Of a stretch of DNA of 36,567 nucleotides, positions 25,625 to 33,377 are shown piece after piece. A program made the translations under genes and the position numbers. The stretch comes from Candidatus Omnitrophota bacterium. GTDB taxonomy: Bacteria; Omnitrophota; Gorgyraeia; 2-01-FULL-45-10. The DNA lies in NCBI GenBank assembly GCA_003142795.1, contig PLNN01000035.1, positions 1-36,567 of the forward strand, in the 5' to 3' direction. A model generated the notes under the pieces. The model was not told where the DNA came from. It ran no database searches and worked only from the letters and a program-made list of their open reading frames with translations. The stretch's first letter is position 1. Every line of letters starts with the position of its first letter.

Positions 25625-26131
25625 TTACCCCCACAGGTTTCTATCCAGGCTCCTGTATGAGATCGCCTCGGAAATATGATGGGCCTCGATGACGTCTTTC
25701 CCGTCGAGGTCAGCGATCGTGCGGGAGACTCGCAGGATCTTATCATAAGCCCTTGCCGATATGCCAAGCTCCAGGATCGCCAGCTTCAACAATTCTTCGC
25801 TTTCTTTGTCGAGGACACAGAACTTCTCCAGCTCTTTCGACTCAAGATGCGCGTTAAAATAAACACGTTCGTTCCCGTAACGCGCCTTTTGTCTCTCCAA
25901 AGCCTTATCGACACGCCTTCGTATCTCATCTGAAGGCTCGCCTCTGCGCTTATCGGTCAGGTGCTCCAATTTCAACCGGGGGACTTCAAGATGAATATCT
26001 ATCCTGTCGAGAAGCGGCCCCGATATTTTTGAAAGATAGTTCTGTATCTGGAACGGCGAACAGTGGCATTCGTGTTTGGGGTCGGTGAAGTATCCGCACG
26101 GGCAGGGGTTCATAAATAGAATTTTACTCAT
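25625..26131 (-). pseudogene. comM: comM/yifB Mg-chelatase-like ATPase, N-terminally truncated
   Basis: Only the last third of ComM remains (168 codons against about 500). Homology starts at 'MNPCPCGYFTDPKHECHC', the Cys-rich segment, and continues through 'ISGPLLDRIDIHLEVPRL' (AAA+ region) and the Mg_chelatase_C part to 'SYRSLDRNLWG'. The Walker A and Walker B regions and the N-terminal Lon-protease-like domain are missing. ComM is a hexameric helicase that promotes branch migration during natural transformation. The five codons before MNPCPCG do not look like ComM and no ribosome site precedes the ATG, so this is a remnant. The missing part may lie beyond the accessory region or be lost. 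Confidence 0.88.
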
Positions 26132-26217
26132 GGAATTGTTAAAACGGCAGAGCTACGCCTGCTATTTTTTATTTATAACAAGAAGGGATAATTAAAACAT
26201 GGGAAGGATAAGGTGCT

Positions 26218-26997
26218 ATGGGAAAAGGGAAAAGGTGTGTTACTGCGGAAGATCGCTGGAAAAGGATATTAAGCAAAACTAATTACTATAATATCAAAGA
26301 TAAGTGGGAGAAGGCCTTAAAAGCCAATGATTGTCGCGATCTTAAAAAGAAGGAAGATCCGCTGGCAGGGATCTATAAAACACACGGAGATACTTCAACT
26401 CTCGGTCGAATAAGTAATTATAATAGTTTATTTTGGGGATGCTTTTCCAATCCTGTCTATACCAAACAGAAGATCGACGATGAAATTAAGTATGATGTAA
26501 CCGAGAAAGGCATACTACAGAATGGAAGCCGGGCAAGTCAAATAAATGAGAGGTTGAAGAAACTCCACGAAGGTCCGGTCCGTAGCGCATTCGATAAGGT
26601 TAAGGCGCCTCATTATGAGAAGTATGGAAGGTATTGCCATTCAAAAGATGAGAGTATTTTCGATTTCCTTAAAATAGCGCGCATGAAAGAATATAGTTTT
26701 CTAATCTATCCTGCGTCGGGCAGCCAAGCAGAGCAAGAATCCAAAAGCAAAGCTCCGAAGTTTGGCATAGCTTCTGTCAACATAATGAGCAAGCTACAAC
26801 GCAATGTAGGGTTTCTTCGTTCAAAGGGCAAGAGCATCAAAGAAATAGCGACAGAACTTAATTGCACGGAGCAGAATATAAGAAAGGCATTGAGCCGATA
26901 TGTGAAGAATTGCAGAAAACAAGCCGAATATCGAGATAAAATAGCTCAAAAAAAGTTTGAAAAAAGACTGGAAAATAGTCCAAAAACGGTTGTTTAA
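26218..26997 (+). CDS. Hypothetical protein with C-terminal HTH
   Basis: A 259-residue basic protein with AAGGTG shortly before the ATG. I do not recognise the N-terminal two thirds, which contain 'DRWKRILSKTNYYNIKDKWEKAL' and a region rich in Lys and Tyr. Near residues 195-235, 'FLRSKGKSIKEIATELNCTEQNIRKALSRYV' is a typical sigma-70 region-4-like helix-turn-helix, so it probably binds DNA. The end is a basic coil. It is the first gene of the accessory region after the broken comM, a usual place for a regulator of an integrated element. No recombinase motif is visible. Confidence 0.6.
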   Translation: MGKGKRCVTAEDRWKRILSKTNYYNIKDKWEKALKANDCRDLKKKEDPLAGIYKTHGDTSTLGRISNYNSLFWGCFSNPVYTKQKIDDEIKYDVTEKGILQNGSRASQINERLKKLHEGPVRSAFDKVKAPHYEKYGRYCHSKDESIFDFLKIARMKEYSFLIYPASGSQAEQESKSKAPKFGIASVNIMSKLQRNVGFLRSKGKSIKEIATELNCTEQNIRKALSRYVKNCRKQAEYRDKIAQKKFEKRLENSPKTVV

Positions 26998-27040
26998 TTT
27001 CCTTATAGTGAGGGGATAAAAACCCTTTCCATAGCACCAT

Positions 27041-27072
27041 AGGGGCAGGGGAGTTTCCCACTTCCTTGCCCC
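27041..27072 (+). other. GC-rich imperfect inverted repeat
   Basis: GGGGCAGGGGAG and CTTCCTTGCCCC can pair imperfectly. On the plus strand it is followed by A-rich sequence, so it is not a standard terminator. It lies at the start of the 273-base gap between the HTH gene and the cold-shock gene. Confidence 0.35.
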
Positions 27073-27096
27073 ATTCAAAAAAATCGGATCATAGTA

Positions 27097-27161
27097 GGTC
27101 TCGTATTTATAAACTGAAAGCGCCTATATAGGCTTAACCTATAACGCTTGGGGTTGAGACC
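27097..27161 (+). ncRNA. Candidate structured RNA upstream of cold-shock gene
   Basis: Three nested pairings: GGTCTC/GAGACC (27097-27102 with 27156-27161), AAGCG/CGCTT (27118-27122 with 27145-27149) and TATAGG-CTTAA-CCTATA (27127-27132 with 27138-27143). Together they give one long arm. A strong terminator follows 40 bases later, and no ORF covers the region. It could be a small RNA gene or an attenuated leader of the cold-shock operon. No promoter was found with confidence and no known RNA family is recognised. Confidence 0.4.
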
Positions 27162-27202
27162 ACCCGCATTTTCTAAGGGATGTCATTATACTTAGATTTT
27201 AG

Positions 27203-27237
27203 CCCAGTATGCTTAACGGCATATTGGGTTTTTTTGT
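27203..27237 (+). terminator. Intrinsic terminator before cold-shock gene
   Basis: CCCAGTATGC (27203-27212) pairs with GCATATTGGG (27219-27228; one G-T wobble) and is followed by seven T in a row and TGTG. This is the best terminator in the window, yet no coding gene ends just before it, which is why a non-coding transcript is suspected. Confidence 0.85.
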
Positions 27238-27270
27238 GTTTATAAGCCTAAAAGGAGGTTAATTAAGCGT

Positions 27271-27489
27271 ATGAATAAGCGTATGCGTGGCCGTATCAAG
27301 TGGTATCACGGAAAAAAGCATTTCGGATTCATTGTCGGGGATGAAGACAACCGTGAAGTTTTCTTCCATATAGATGATTGCCGGGGATTCTCGCCTGAAG
27401 AAACCATGCTTGTCGAATTTGAAATAGGGCTTGATCGTATAAAGAGAGAAAAGGCAATGAATATTAGAACCGTAACCGTAGAACCGTAG
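27271..27489 (+). CDS. Cold-shock domain protein
   Basis: A 72-residue single CSD protein. It keeps the nucleic-acid-binding motifs RNP1-like 'KHFGFI' and RNP2-like 'VFFHI' and ends with a basic strand. Divergence from housekeeping CspA proteins is high (for example 'IKWYHGKKHFGF' in place of 'VKWFNxxKGFGF'). AAAGGAGG lies 12 bases before ATG 27271; a second in-frame ATG at 27283 is less well placed. It is 9 bases upstream of the replication gene, so it may bind single-stranded DNA or RNA during element replication, which is inference. Confidence 0.88.
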   Translation: MNKRMRGRIKWYHGKKHFGFIVGDEDNREVFFHIDDCRGFSPEETMLVEFEIGLDRIKREKAMNIRTVTVEP

Positions 27490-27498
27490 GAGAGCTAA

Positions 27499-29631
27499 AT
27501 GGAACAACAAACAAAAACACCCCTTGAATGGGCATTATTCTATGCCTCTAAAGGTTGGGCGGTATTTCCATGTGATAACGAGAAACGCCCGATGACTGAG
27601 CATGGATTCAAAAACGCAACAACCGACCCTGAAAAGGTAACCGAGTATTTTACTCGTTATCCCAATGCTAATATTGGAATTGCCACAGGCAAGGTATCAG
27701 GCCTTTTCCTTTTAGATATAGACATTAAAAAAGGAAATATTGGTGATCAGTCTTTACGTGAATTGGAAGATGAATATGGCAAGTTACCGCACACTGTTTC
27801 GGAAATAACCTGGAGTGGCGGGCAGCATTTTTTCTTTAAATACCCTGAATGCGGAATGCCGAACGTGCCATTTATTCGCCCGGGGATTGAAATTAAAGGA
27901 GATGGTGGATATGCTATCGTTGCTCCTTCTAAATATAAAGGGGAATGTGGCGAAGGTGACTACTGTTGGGAAGTGAGCTCTAGTCCTGAAGATACAGAGC
28001 TTGCCGAGGCTCCTGAATGGTTACTGAAGATAACGTTAGACATACTCTCAGACAAAATTTCTACCGATCCCGCCGAAAAGACTGTAGGTGATATAAGTAT
28101 TACCGATGTCTTATCAAAGGCAAACATTTCTACGAAAACAATCGGAGGGCAGCTTGTATGCAGCCACCCTGTTCATGGTTCAACGAATGGTAATAACTTC
28201 GTTGTTCATCCCGAGAAAAATGTATGGCGCTGCTTCAGGTGCGGATCCGGCGGGGGAGCGTTATCATTGATTGCCGTATTGGAAGGCATTATTCCATGCG
28301 ACCAAGCAAGGCCTAGAGGATTAAAAGAAGATAATTTTATAAAGACCCTCGATCTTGCGGAAGAAAAATACGGATTTAAGGTAAAACACTCCCACAAAGG
28401 AAACAGGCATATAAAAGTAGCCTCAGAAATACAGAAGACGCACAAGATAATATATTGCGCCAATGATTATTATGAGTATCAGGGCGGATACTACAAGAAG
28501 ATAGATGAGGCCATTATTCAGGGATGGATAAAGCAGCTTGTCGGAGATCAGTTTAGACGCTGCTTGGCTGAAGAGGTTAAATATGCTATTCAGACCGACA
28601 CTTACCTTGAGCCGGATAAGTTAAATACGTCTAATTTTCTTAATCTCAAGAACGGACTTTATAACCTTGAGGATGAAACATTAAAGCCTCATACCCCCGA
28701 TATATACTCTACGATCCGGCTTAATGTATCTTATGATAAAAAGGCAACCTGTCCAAAGTGGTGTAAGGCCGTCCACGAGATCCTTGAGGGGGACCAGGGG
28801 AAGGTCGCTACCTTGCAGGAATATTTCGGTCTCTGTCTTACGAAGGAAACGAGATACCATAGGGCGTTGTTTATGCTCGGAGAGGGAGCAAATGGAAAGT
28901 CAACCATCCTCTATATCCTTGAAAACATTATAGGTGAGCAGAACAGGACCGCACTTCCGCTTGAGGTCCTCAATAATCCTCTATATATAGCCAATCTCTA
29001 TAATAAGCTTGTGAATATAAGCATAGAGACTAACGCTAAGAGTGAAGTTTATGACGCTTATTTTAAGGCTATCGTTGCCGGCGATACGGTAAAAGCTAAC
29101 CCAAAATATAAAGAACCTTTCGACTTCAGGCCATATTGTAAGCTGATTTACGCGCTCAACACTATGCCAAGAGTTAATGACAAGACGTATGCGTTTTATA
29201 GAAGGCTTCTCATATTAAAATTTAATCGGCAATTCCAGGGTAACTACGACAATAAAAACCTGAAATATGAACTCCTAAAAGAGATAGACGGGATCTTCTT
29301 ATGGTGTATAGAAGGCTTGCGTAATCTTCGGCAAAATGGAGATTTTAAACCCACGGATGAAATGGTAAAGGAGGTCGAGGAGTATCGCCGGGAGAATAAC
29401 AACGTGCTCCTATTCGTTGAAGAGGAATATGAACTCGGGCCGGACAACTCAATATCCAAGAAAGATAGTTACATCGATTATTCCGAATGGTGTAAGACAA
29501 ACGGATATAAGCCTCTCTCCAAGAAACGCCTTAGTATGGAGTTTATCAAACAATTTCATCTTGAGCCCGATTCAAGGGATAATTTCGGGGATAGGGTATG
29601 GTTAGGGATAGGAAAGCGGAGAATGGCTTGA
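27499..29631 (+). CDS. Prim-pol / SF3 helicase replication protein
   Basis: A 710-residue multidomain replication protein of phages and integrated plasmids. Residues 1-175 are a bifunctional primase/polymerase domain ('GWAVFPCDNEKRPM', 'NIGIATGKVSGLFLLDIDI' with the catalytic Asp pair, 'SGGQHFFFKYP'). Around 218-250 a zinc finger of CHC2/primase type is seen ('VCSHPVHG...WRCFRCGSGG'). The C-terminal half is the D5/P4-type superfamily 3 helicase: Walker A 'GEGANGKST' near 460, Walker B-like 'LVNISIET' and sensor 'KLIYALNTMPRVND'. AGGAGAG precedes the ATG. With the cold-shock gene upstream it forms the replication module. Confidence 0.92.
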   Translation: MEQQTKTPLEWALFYASKGWAVFPCDNEKRPMTEHGFKNATTDPEKVTEYFTRYPNANIGIATGKVSGLFLLDIDIKKGNIGDQSLRELEDEYGKLPHTVSEITWSGGQHFFFKYPECGMPNVPFIRPGIEIKGDGGYAIVAPSKYKGECGEGDYCWEVSSSPEDTELAEAPEWLLKITLDILSDKISTDPAEKTVGDISITDVLSKANISTKTIGGQLVCSHPVHGSTNGNNFVVHPEKNVWRCFRCGSGGGALSLIAVLEGIIPCDQARPRGLKEDNFIKTLDLAEEKYGFKVKHSHKGNRHIKVASEIQKTHKIIYCANDYYEYQGGYYKKIDEAIIQGWIKQLVGDQFRRCLAEEVKYAIQTDTYLEPDKLNTSNFLNLKNGLYNLEDETLKPHTPDIYSTIRLNVSYDKKATCPKWCKAVHEILEGDQGKVATLQEYFGLCLTKETRYHRALFMLGEGANGKSTILYILENIIGEQNRTALPLEVLNNPLYIANLYNKLVNISIETNAKSEVYDAYFKAIVAGDTVKANPKYKEPFDFRPYCKLIYALNTMPRVNDKTYAFYRRLLILKFNRQFQGNYDNKNLKYELLKEIDGIFLWCIEGLRNLRQNGDFKPTDEMVKEVEEYRRENNNVLLFVEEEYELGPDNSISKKDSYIDYSEWCKTNGYKPLSKKRLSMEFIKQFHLEPDSRDNFGDRVWLGIGKRRMA

Positions 29632-29791
29632 CGCATTTGAAATTATGGGATAACCAATCTGTGCTTGTCTTGTCGCTTTTGTCGCATTTGGCGCATTTTC
29701 CTATTGTTTATTATGATTTCATTTTTTTAAAGAAAAGAAAGAAAAATAGATAAAAAGAGGTAAATATATAATTACAGAATAACAATAAGAA

Positions 29792-29819
29792 AATCTGTCA
29801 AATCTGTCAATCTGTCAAA
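29792..29819 (+). repeat. Three direct AATCTGTCA repeats
   Basis: AATCTGTCA, AATCTGTCA and ATCTGTCAA follow each other directly, within the 208-base gap between the replication protein and the terminase pair. Tandem 9-mers like this can be iterons bound by a replication initiator or operators for a repressor. The gap also has GTCGCATTTGGCGCATTTT-type near-repeats at about 29670-29700. An AT-rich tract lies between. Confidence 0.7.
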
Positions 29820-29839
29820 CATAGAAGGAGTAAAAAAAC

Positions 29840-30238
29840 ATGGAAAATCAACATAAGGCAACTGAATTTAATCCGACACCTGAACAGATAGTTTTTGCAG
29901 AGGCATATATAAAGCAACAGGGCAATGTTACGCAAGCGTTTGAGGAGATAGACAAAGACAGAACCGTTTATTACACAAACTGGCGTAAGCAACCCGGCTT
30001 TGAGACGTGGCTTTCCGAGTATGCTAAGACAGAGGTCCTTAAACGCATAGGCAAATGGTATCTGATCGCTGAAAAGTATGCTGAGGCCGGGTCCTTCAAG
30101 CATCTTGAAATGCTTATGCAGATAGCGAAAGAGTTTAAGGCTGCGCCTGGTGTCGAGTTTAATACCTATCAAGCCTTCTTTGACAAGATCGCTGAGAAGG
30201 GTCTTCAGACTAAGCGAGGTATAGCACATGACGAATGA
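29840..30238 (+). CDS. Probable terminase small subunit
   Basis: A 132-residue protein with AGAAGGAG before the ATG. The N terminus 'TPEQIVFAEAYIKQQGNVTQAFEEI' has the helix-turn-helix shape of phage terminase small subunits, which recognise the packaging site. The C-terminal part is helical ('YLIAEKYAEAGSFKHLEMLMQIAKEF'), fitting oligomerisation. It overlaps the large subunit gene by 11 bases, the standard order. Sequence identity to a specific family cannot be judged here, so the call leans on context. Confidence 0.7.
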   Translation: MENQHKATEFNPTPEQIVFAEAYIKQQGNVTQAFEEIDKDRTVYYTNWRKQPGFETWLSEYAKTEVLKRIGKWYLIAEKYAEAGSFKHLEMLMQIAKEFKAAPGVEFNTYQAFFDKIAEKGLQTKRGIAHDE

Positions 30239-31733
30239 AGAGAGGGAGGAAGGTCTGCAGATAGCCGCGGAAAAATCAAAGAAGAGCCTCGTTGACTTTA
30301 GGTCTTTTTGCCTTAGCCAGGATGGTGATCTCGAGTCGGCAGCTTTTCATTATCAATGGTCCAAGATGTTATTGGAGGATAGCGACAACTTTGCTATCGA
30401 GGCCTTCCGTGAGTCCGGGAAATCTCAGTATGTTTTGCGGTCCTTCCCGCTTTATTGTCTTATGTTCCCAAGCGTCAAAAGAGACTACATAGTGATAATC
30501 AAAAAGAACGCTACCCTTGCTAACAGTAAGCTCAAAGAGATAACGCGAGAATTTATGTCGAGTCCTTTGATGTCTCAAAGACGCGTTAAGGTATATGACG
30601 AGTCCGGAGAGGTATTCAATGTGGATGTGAAGAATGACGCGGGCGAGATTGTCAACGTGCGGATAGAGGCTTACGGTAAGGGTGGATCTATTAGGGGCCT
30701 GTCATACAAGGACCGCCGGCCTAAGATAGTTATTATAGACGACCCTCAGGATGTAGAAGACGCGGAGAGCGAGGCAATAAACGAGACTGACTGGAATTGG
30801 TTTGTGTCAGACGTAATGTTCTTAGGGCAGAACGCGCGGGTATTTCTTATTGGTAACAACCTCGGGGAAAAATCCATAATCGAAAGAGTGTTTACTCAAG
30901 CTGAATCTCTGAAATTTAAGACCATGAGGATCCCGGCTATCGTAGATGGACAGTCAGCTTGGCCATCTAAATATACTATCGAATCCATAGAGGCAGAGAG
31001 AGAAAACTTTCGCAAGCTCGGGAAGATAGATATTTGGATGAGAGAAAAGATGTGCGAAGCCCTCTCTGATGAGATGAGGACCTTTCATAAAGAAGATATT
31101 ATGCATTATGATCCGGCTCTCATTTCTGAACTATCCAAAAAGTGTAACATCTTTATCGCCGTTGACCTTGCCATAAGCGAGAAAAAGAGCGCAGACTATA
31201 CTGCGATTCCTGTTGTGGGAGTGAACTCTGACAATCAATGGTTCATCCTCGATTGCGTGTATGGCCGGTTCGATCCGTCAACGACGATAGACCACATCTT
31301 TAACCTTGTGCGCCGGTGGCATCCGATAATAGTTGGAATCGAAAAAGTCGCCTTCCAGCGCGCCCTGATACACTTCGTTATGAAAGAAATGCCTATCAGG
31401 AATACGTTCTTCTGTATACAACAACTTGAGGCGGAGAAGCAGAAAGAGCTTCGCATTAAAGCATTGCAGCCGCGCTTCAAAGCTAAGACGGTATGGCTTC
31501 CGCAGAAGGCATCCTGGCTTGATGAAATGGAGACAGAGCTTCTCAGATTCCCTAAGTGTCTGCACGATGATCTGATTGATGCGCTTGCTTACATAGAAAC
31601 ATTCAGCTATCCCATGGACAAAGCGTTTCTACGTAGACAGGAGTTTGCAAACACAGGCATAAACCTCGAATTTGCAAACAATGGGAACTATGATCTGCTT
31701 GCTATAGATCCGAAATTTGACCCATTTAAATAG
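30228..31733 (+). CDS. terL: Phage terminase large subunit
   Basis: A 501-residue packaging motor. The ATPase half shows a Walker A-like 'AFRESGKSQ' near residue 60 and Walker B 'KIVIIDDPQD' near 167. The RNase H-like nuclease half has 'IAVDLAIS', 'VGIEKVAFQRALIHFV' and the last acidic motif 'HDDLIDALAY' near 446, all typical of the Terminase_6C type. All catalytic parts look intact and there is no frameshift. The next genes are not portal or protease, so the packaging function has no visible capsid partner in this window. Confidence 0.93.
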   Translation: MTNEEREEGLQIAAEKSKKSLVDFRSFCLSQDGDLESAAFHYQWSKMLLEDSDNFAIEAFRESGKSQYVLRSFPLYCLMFPSVKRDYIVIIKKNATLANSKLKEITREFMSSPLMSQRRVKVYDESGEVFNVDVKNDAGEIVNVRIEAYGKGGSIRGLSYKDRRPKIVIIDDPQDVEDAESEAINETDWNWFVSDVMFLGQNARVFLIGNNLGEKSIIERVFTQAESLKFKTMRIPAIVDGQSAWPSKYTIESIEAERENFRKLGKIDIWMREKMCEALSDEMRTFHKEDIMHYDPALISELSKKCNIFIAVDLAISEKKSADYTAIPVVGVNSDNQWFILDCVYGRFDPSTTIDHIFNLVRRWHPIIVGIEKVAFQRALIHFVMKEMPIRNTFFCIQQLEAEKQKELRIKALQPRFKAKTVWLPQKASWLDEMETELLRFPKCLHDDLIDALAYIETFSYPMDKAFLRRQEFANTGINLEFANNGNYDLLAIDPKFDPFK

Positions 31734-31790
31734 GGCAAACAATACCCCCCTGTATTTAGTAGGGGTTTTCATACACAAAAAAGAGAGGGT

Positions 31791-31810
31791 AAACAAACGA
31801 CCGTTTGTTT
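31791..31810 (+). promoter_or_regulatory. AAACAAACG-AC-CGTTTGTTT palindrome, possible operator
   Basis: Perfect 9-base arms around a 2-base centre, the size and symmetry of a repressor dimer site. It has no T-run and so is not a terminator. It lies between terL and the promoter of the next transcription unit. Confidence 0.5.
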
Positions 31811-32002
31811 GGTATATATGGACAGGGCCGGTTTAGTAAATTTGAGAAACAGAGCAATGAGCGTTATACATAGTGCCAGGACGCATAGGATTGCGTAGGA
31901 TTAACGACGAACTCAAAACAATAGAAATGCTCGCACAAAAAGAAAATCGATTGTGGGGCATTCTAAGACTTAATAGCAAAAAGGGGAGTGGCATTTCCCT
32001 TG

Positions 32003-32031
32003 TTGACACCCTTTCTTTTTCGTCCTACAAT
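32003..32031 (+). promoter_or_regulatory. Near-consensus promoter of the 32105 gene
   Basis: TTGACA (32003-32008), a 17-base spacer and TACAAT (32026-32031). Transcription would start near 32038, about 67 bases before the next ATG. Confidence 0.7.
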
Positions 32032-32104
32032 AGTCTTATATACTACAAGGCTTTACGTATAAGTAACATATAATAATATTAGCAAAACTATCGGAAGGGA
32101 AAAT

Positions 32105-32494
32105 ATGGCAAATACATTATCCTATCTTCTTACTTGTGGGCGTGTAATTAAAGACCAAAACACCCAATTTTTTACTTATTTAGATGTGTTTGATATGCTT
32201 GTAATACCCAAAGGAAGCGAATTTTTAATTCAAAGTTTTTGTGTTGCTGGAAAACTACATTTGGATATAAGCGGTCAGGTTGAAGCAAAAATAAAATTTA
32301 TATATCCCGATGGAACGGAGTCGATCCCTTCAAGCGTAAGCGGTATTGTAAATCCAGGGTATCTTGAGATTACGGCATCTTTCAATATGGTAAAATTTTC
32401 TCAAATCGGGAAACACTATCTCAAAGTAAATTTTCAAGGAGAGCAACTGGAGACAAGTAATAAATTTTATTTTGAAGTTATCAAACAACCTTAA
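32105..32494 (+). CDS. Conserved-type hypothetical protein, beta-rich
   Basis: A 129-residue soluble protein with GGAAGGGA before the ATG. It opens 'MANTLSYLLTCGRVIKDQNTQFFTYLDVFD', followed by alternating strands such as 'KLHLDISGQVEAKIKFIYPDG' and 'GKHYLKVNFQGEQLETSNKFYFEV'. This looks like a single beta-sandwich of the kind seen in DUF6941-like proteins, but that match is from memory of the pattern and uncertain. It is the first gene of a new transcription unit with its own promoter. No catalytic motif is visible. Confidence 0.55.
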   Translation: MANTLSYLLTCGRVIKDQNTQFFTYLDVFDMLVIPKGSEFLIQSFCVAGKLHLDISGQVEAKIKFIYPDGTESIPSSVSGIVNPGYLEITASFNMVKFSQIGKHYLKVNFQGEQLETSNKFYFEVIKQP

Positions 32495-32499
32495 AAATT

Positions 32500-32829
32500 A
32501 TGCCAAACGAACCTTTAGAATCTCTTACCCCCAATGCTGAACCTGCAAAACAGTCTCTTGAACAAAGACCTTCTAAGAACGATAAAGATGTAGTAGCCGA
32601 ACTTTATGAAAAAACGCGGCAACTCCAAAAAGAGATTGCCAAGCATAAGAGAGAACTCGATATATTACTTGGATTGGTAGTTTTTGGATTTATCGTTTTG
32701 TTGGTTATGGTGGCTGAGATGATAATACAATCGTGCCACGAGAGAGCCGTATCTTACAATGAATTATTAAAGCAAGTCTATTCCTTGCAGAACCAGGTTC
32801 AGTCGCAAGATGATAAAGCCGATTATTGA
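32500..32829 (+). CDS. Single-pass membrane coiled-coil protein
   Basis: A 109-residue protein. Residues 1-30 are Pro/Ser-rich and disordered-looking. A charged coiled coil follows ('DVVAELYEKTRQLQKEIAKHKRELD'), then one strong membrane helix ('ILLGLVVFGFIVLLVMVAEMII') and a short tail with a second coil ('ELLKQVYSLQNQVQSQ'). No enzyme motif. It starts 5 bases after the previous gene, so the two are co-transcribed and end at the terminator at 32860. The ribosome site is weak. Confidence 0.6.
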   Translation: MPNEPLESLTPNAEPAKQSLEQRPSKNDKDVVAELYEKTRQLQKEIAKHKRELDILLGLVVFGFIVLLVMVAEMIIQSCHERAVSYNELLKQVYSLQNQVQSQDDKADY

Positions 32830-32859
32830 AAATGAAGAGATAAATATAAAGTAATATTG

Positions 32860-32887
32860 GCAACCTCAAAAGGGTTGCTTTTTGTTT
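32860..32887 (+). terminator. Intrinsic terminator
   Basis: GCAACC (32860-32865) pairs with GGTTGC (32873-32878) across a short loop and is followed by TTTTTGTTT. It closes the two-gene unit 32105-32829. Confidence 0.8.
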
Positions 32888-32908
32888 CGAAATACATCTT
32901 GTATTAGA

Positions 32909-32937
32909 TTGTGTCAGATTGTATAATAAGCAGAGAC
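32909..32937 (+). promoter_or_regulatory. Promoter of the HTH-led cargo unit
   Basis: TTGTAT (32909-32914), a 17-base spacer and a perfect TATAAT (32932-32937), 22 bases before the HTH gene start at 32960. Confidence 0.6.
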
Positions 32938-32959
32938 ATAGACAAGGAGTATTGTAAGA

Positions 32960-33154
32960 ATGCATAAGATTTTAGTAACAAAAGAAGTAGCCCAAATGCT
33001 TCGCTTGCACGAAGAATATGTAAGAGAGCTTATCCGGCAGAGGAAGCTTAAGGCCTATAGAGAGGGCCGGAGAGGCGGCTATCGTATAACTATGAAGGCA
33101 GTTGATGATTATATTGCCAAGAAACATAGAGAGATGGAGGTTTCTAAACGATGA
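32960..33154 (+). CDS. Excisionase/MerR-like small HTH protein
   Basis: A 64-residue protein of the HTH_17 (excisionase/MerR-type winged helix) class. 'LVTKEVAQMLRLHEEYVRELIRQRKLKAYREGRRGGYRI' is the full DNA-binding unit, with the wing 'GRRGGYRI' and a final helix 'AVDDYI'. Such proteins act as excision directionality factors or as small regulators of mobile elements. AAGGAG precedes the ATG. It overlaps the next gene by ATGA. No integrase is visible near it, so a regulator of the following exported genes is as likely as an excisionase. Confidence 0.85.
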   Translation: MHKILVTKEVAQMLRLHEEYVRELIRQRKLKAYREGRRGGYRITMKAVDDYIAKKHREMEVSKR

Positions 33155-33363
33155 AATACTCATACCTAATAGGTGGGCTTGTGGCGTTCGGTTTAAGCTT
33201 TATAGTCCATAGGTTTTTTATTCAGTTTATCGTTCTTGGAGTATTTCTAATAGTCTTATATGTGATCGAGAAGAATAGTTGCGATGTGGTAGCCTTAAGA
33301 GTGTCGATTGAAGAGCATAATGAGTTAATAAAGAAAGACATAGAGGAGATGAAGAAGAAATAA
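33151..33363 (+). CDS. Small two-helix membrane protein
   Basis: A 70-residue protein, start overlapping the HTH gene stop (ATGA). Two short hydrophobic segments ('YLIGGLVAFGLSFIV' and 'FIVLGVFLIVLYVI') are followed by a charged helix ('ALRVSIEEHNELIKKDIEEMKKK') that would lie in the cytoplasm or form a coiled coil. No known family is recognised. Size and shape would suit a membrane anchor or a holin-like protein, but nothing specific supports that. Confidence 0.55.
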   Translation: MKYSYLIGGLVAFGLSFIVHRFFIQFIVLGVFLIVLYVIEKNSCDVVALRVSIEEHNELIKKDIEEMKKK

Positions 33364-33377
33364 GGAGAGGGAACAAT

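Larger units (their letters stand above)
31734..32104 (+). other. 371-base intergenic region after terL
   Basis: It contains a weak terminator-like hairpin (CCCCT/AGGGG at 31747-31765 followed by TTTT), a 20-base palindrome at 31791 and a near-consensus promoter at 32003. The ORF track lists a 66-codon GTG-start ORF here, which I do not accept because it has no ribosome site and runs across the promoter. Confidence 0.6.

Noticed and set aside
27118-27165. tRNA-like GGTTGAGACC segment
   Set aside because: It resembles a T-arm at first sight, but the stem does not pair in tRNA geometry and no acceptor or anticodon arm is present.
31873-32073. 66-codon ORF with GTG start after terL
   Set aside because: No ribosome site, no recognisable protein features, and it runs over a near-consensus promoter (TTGACA-17-TACAAT) for the next gene.
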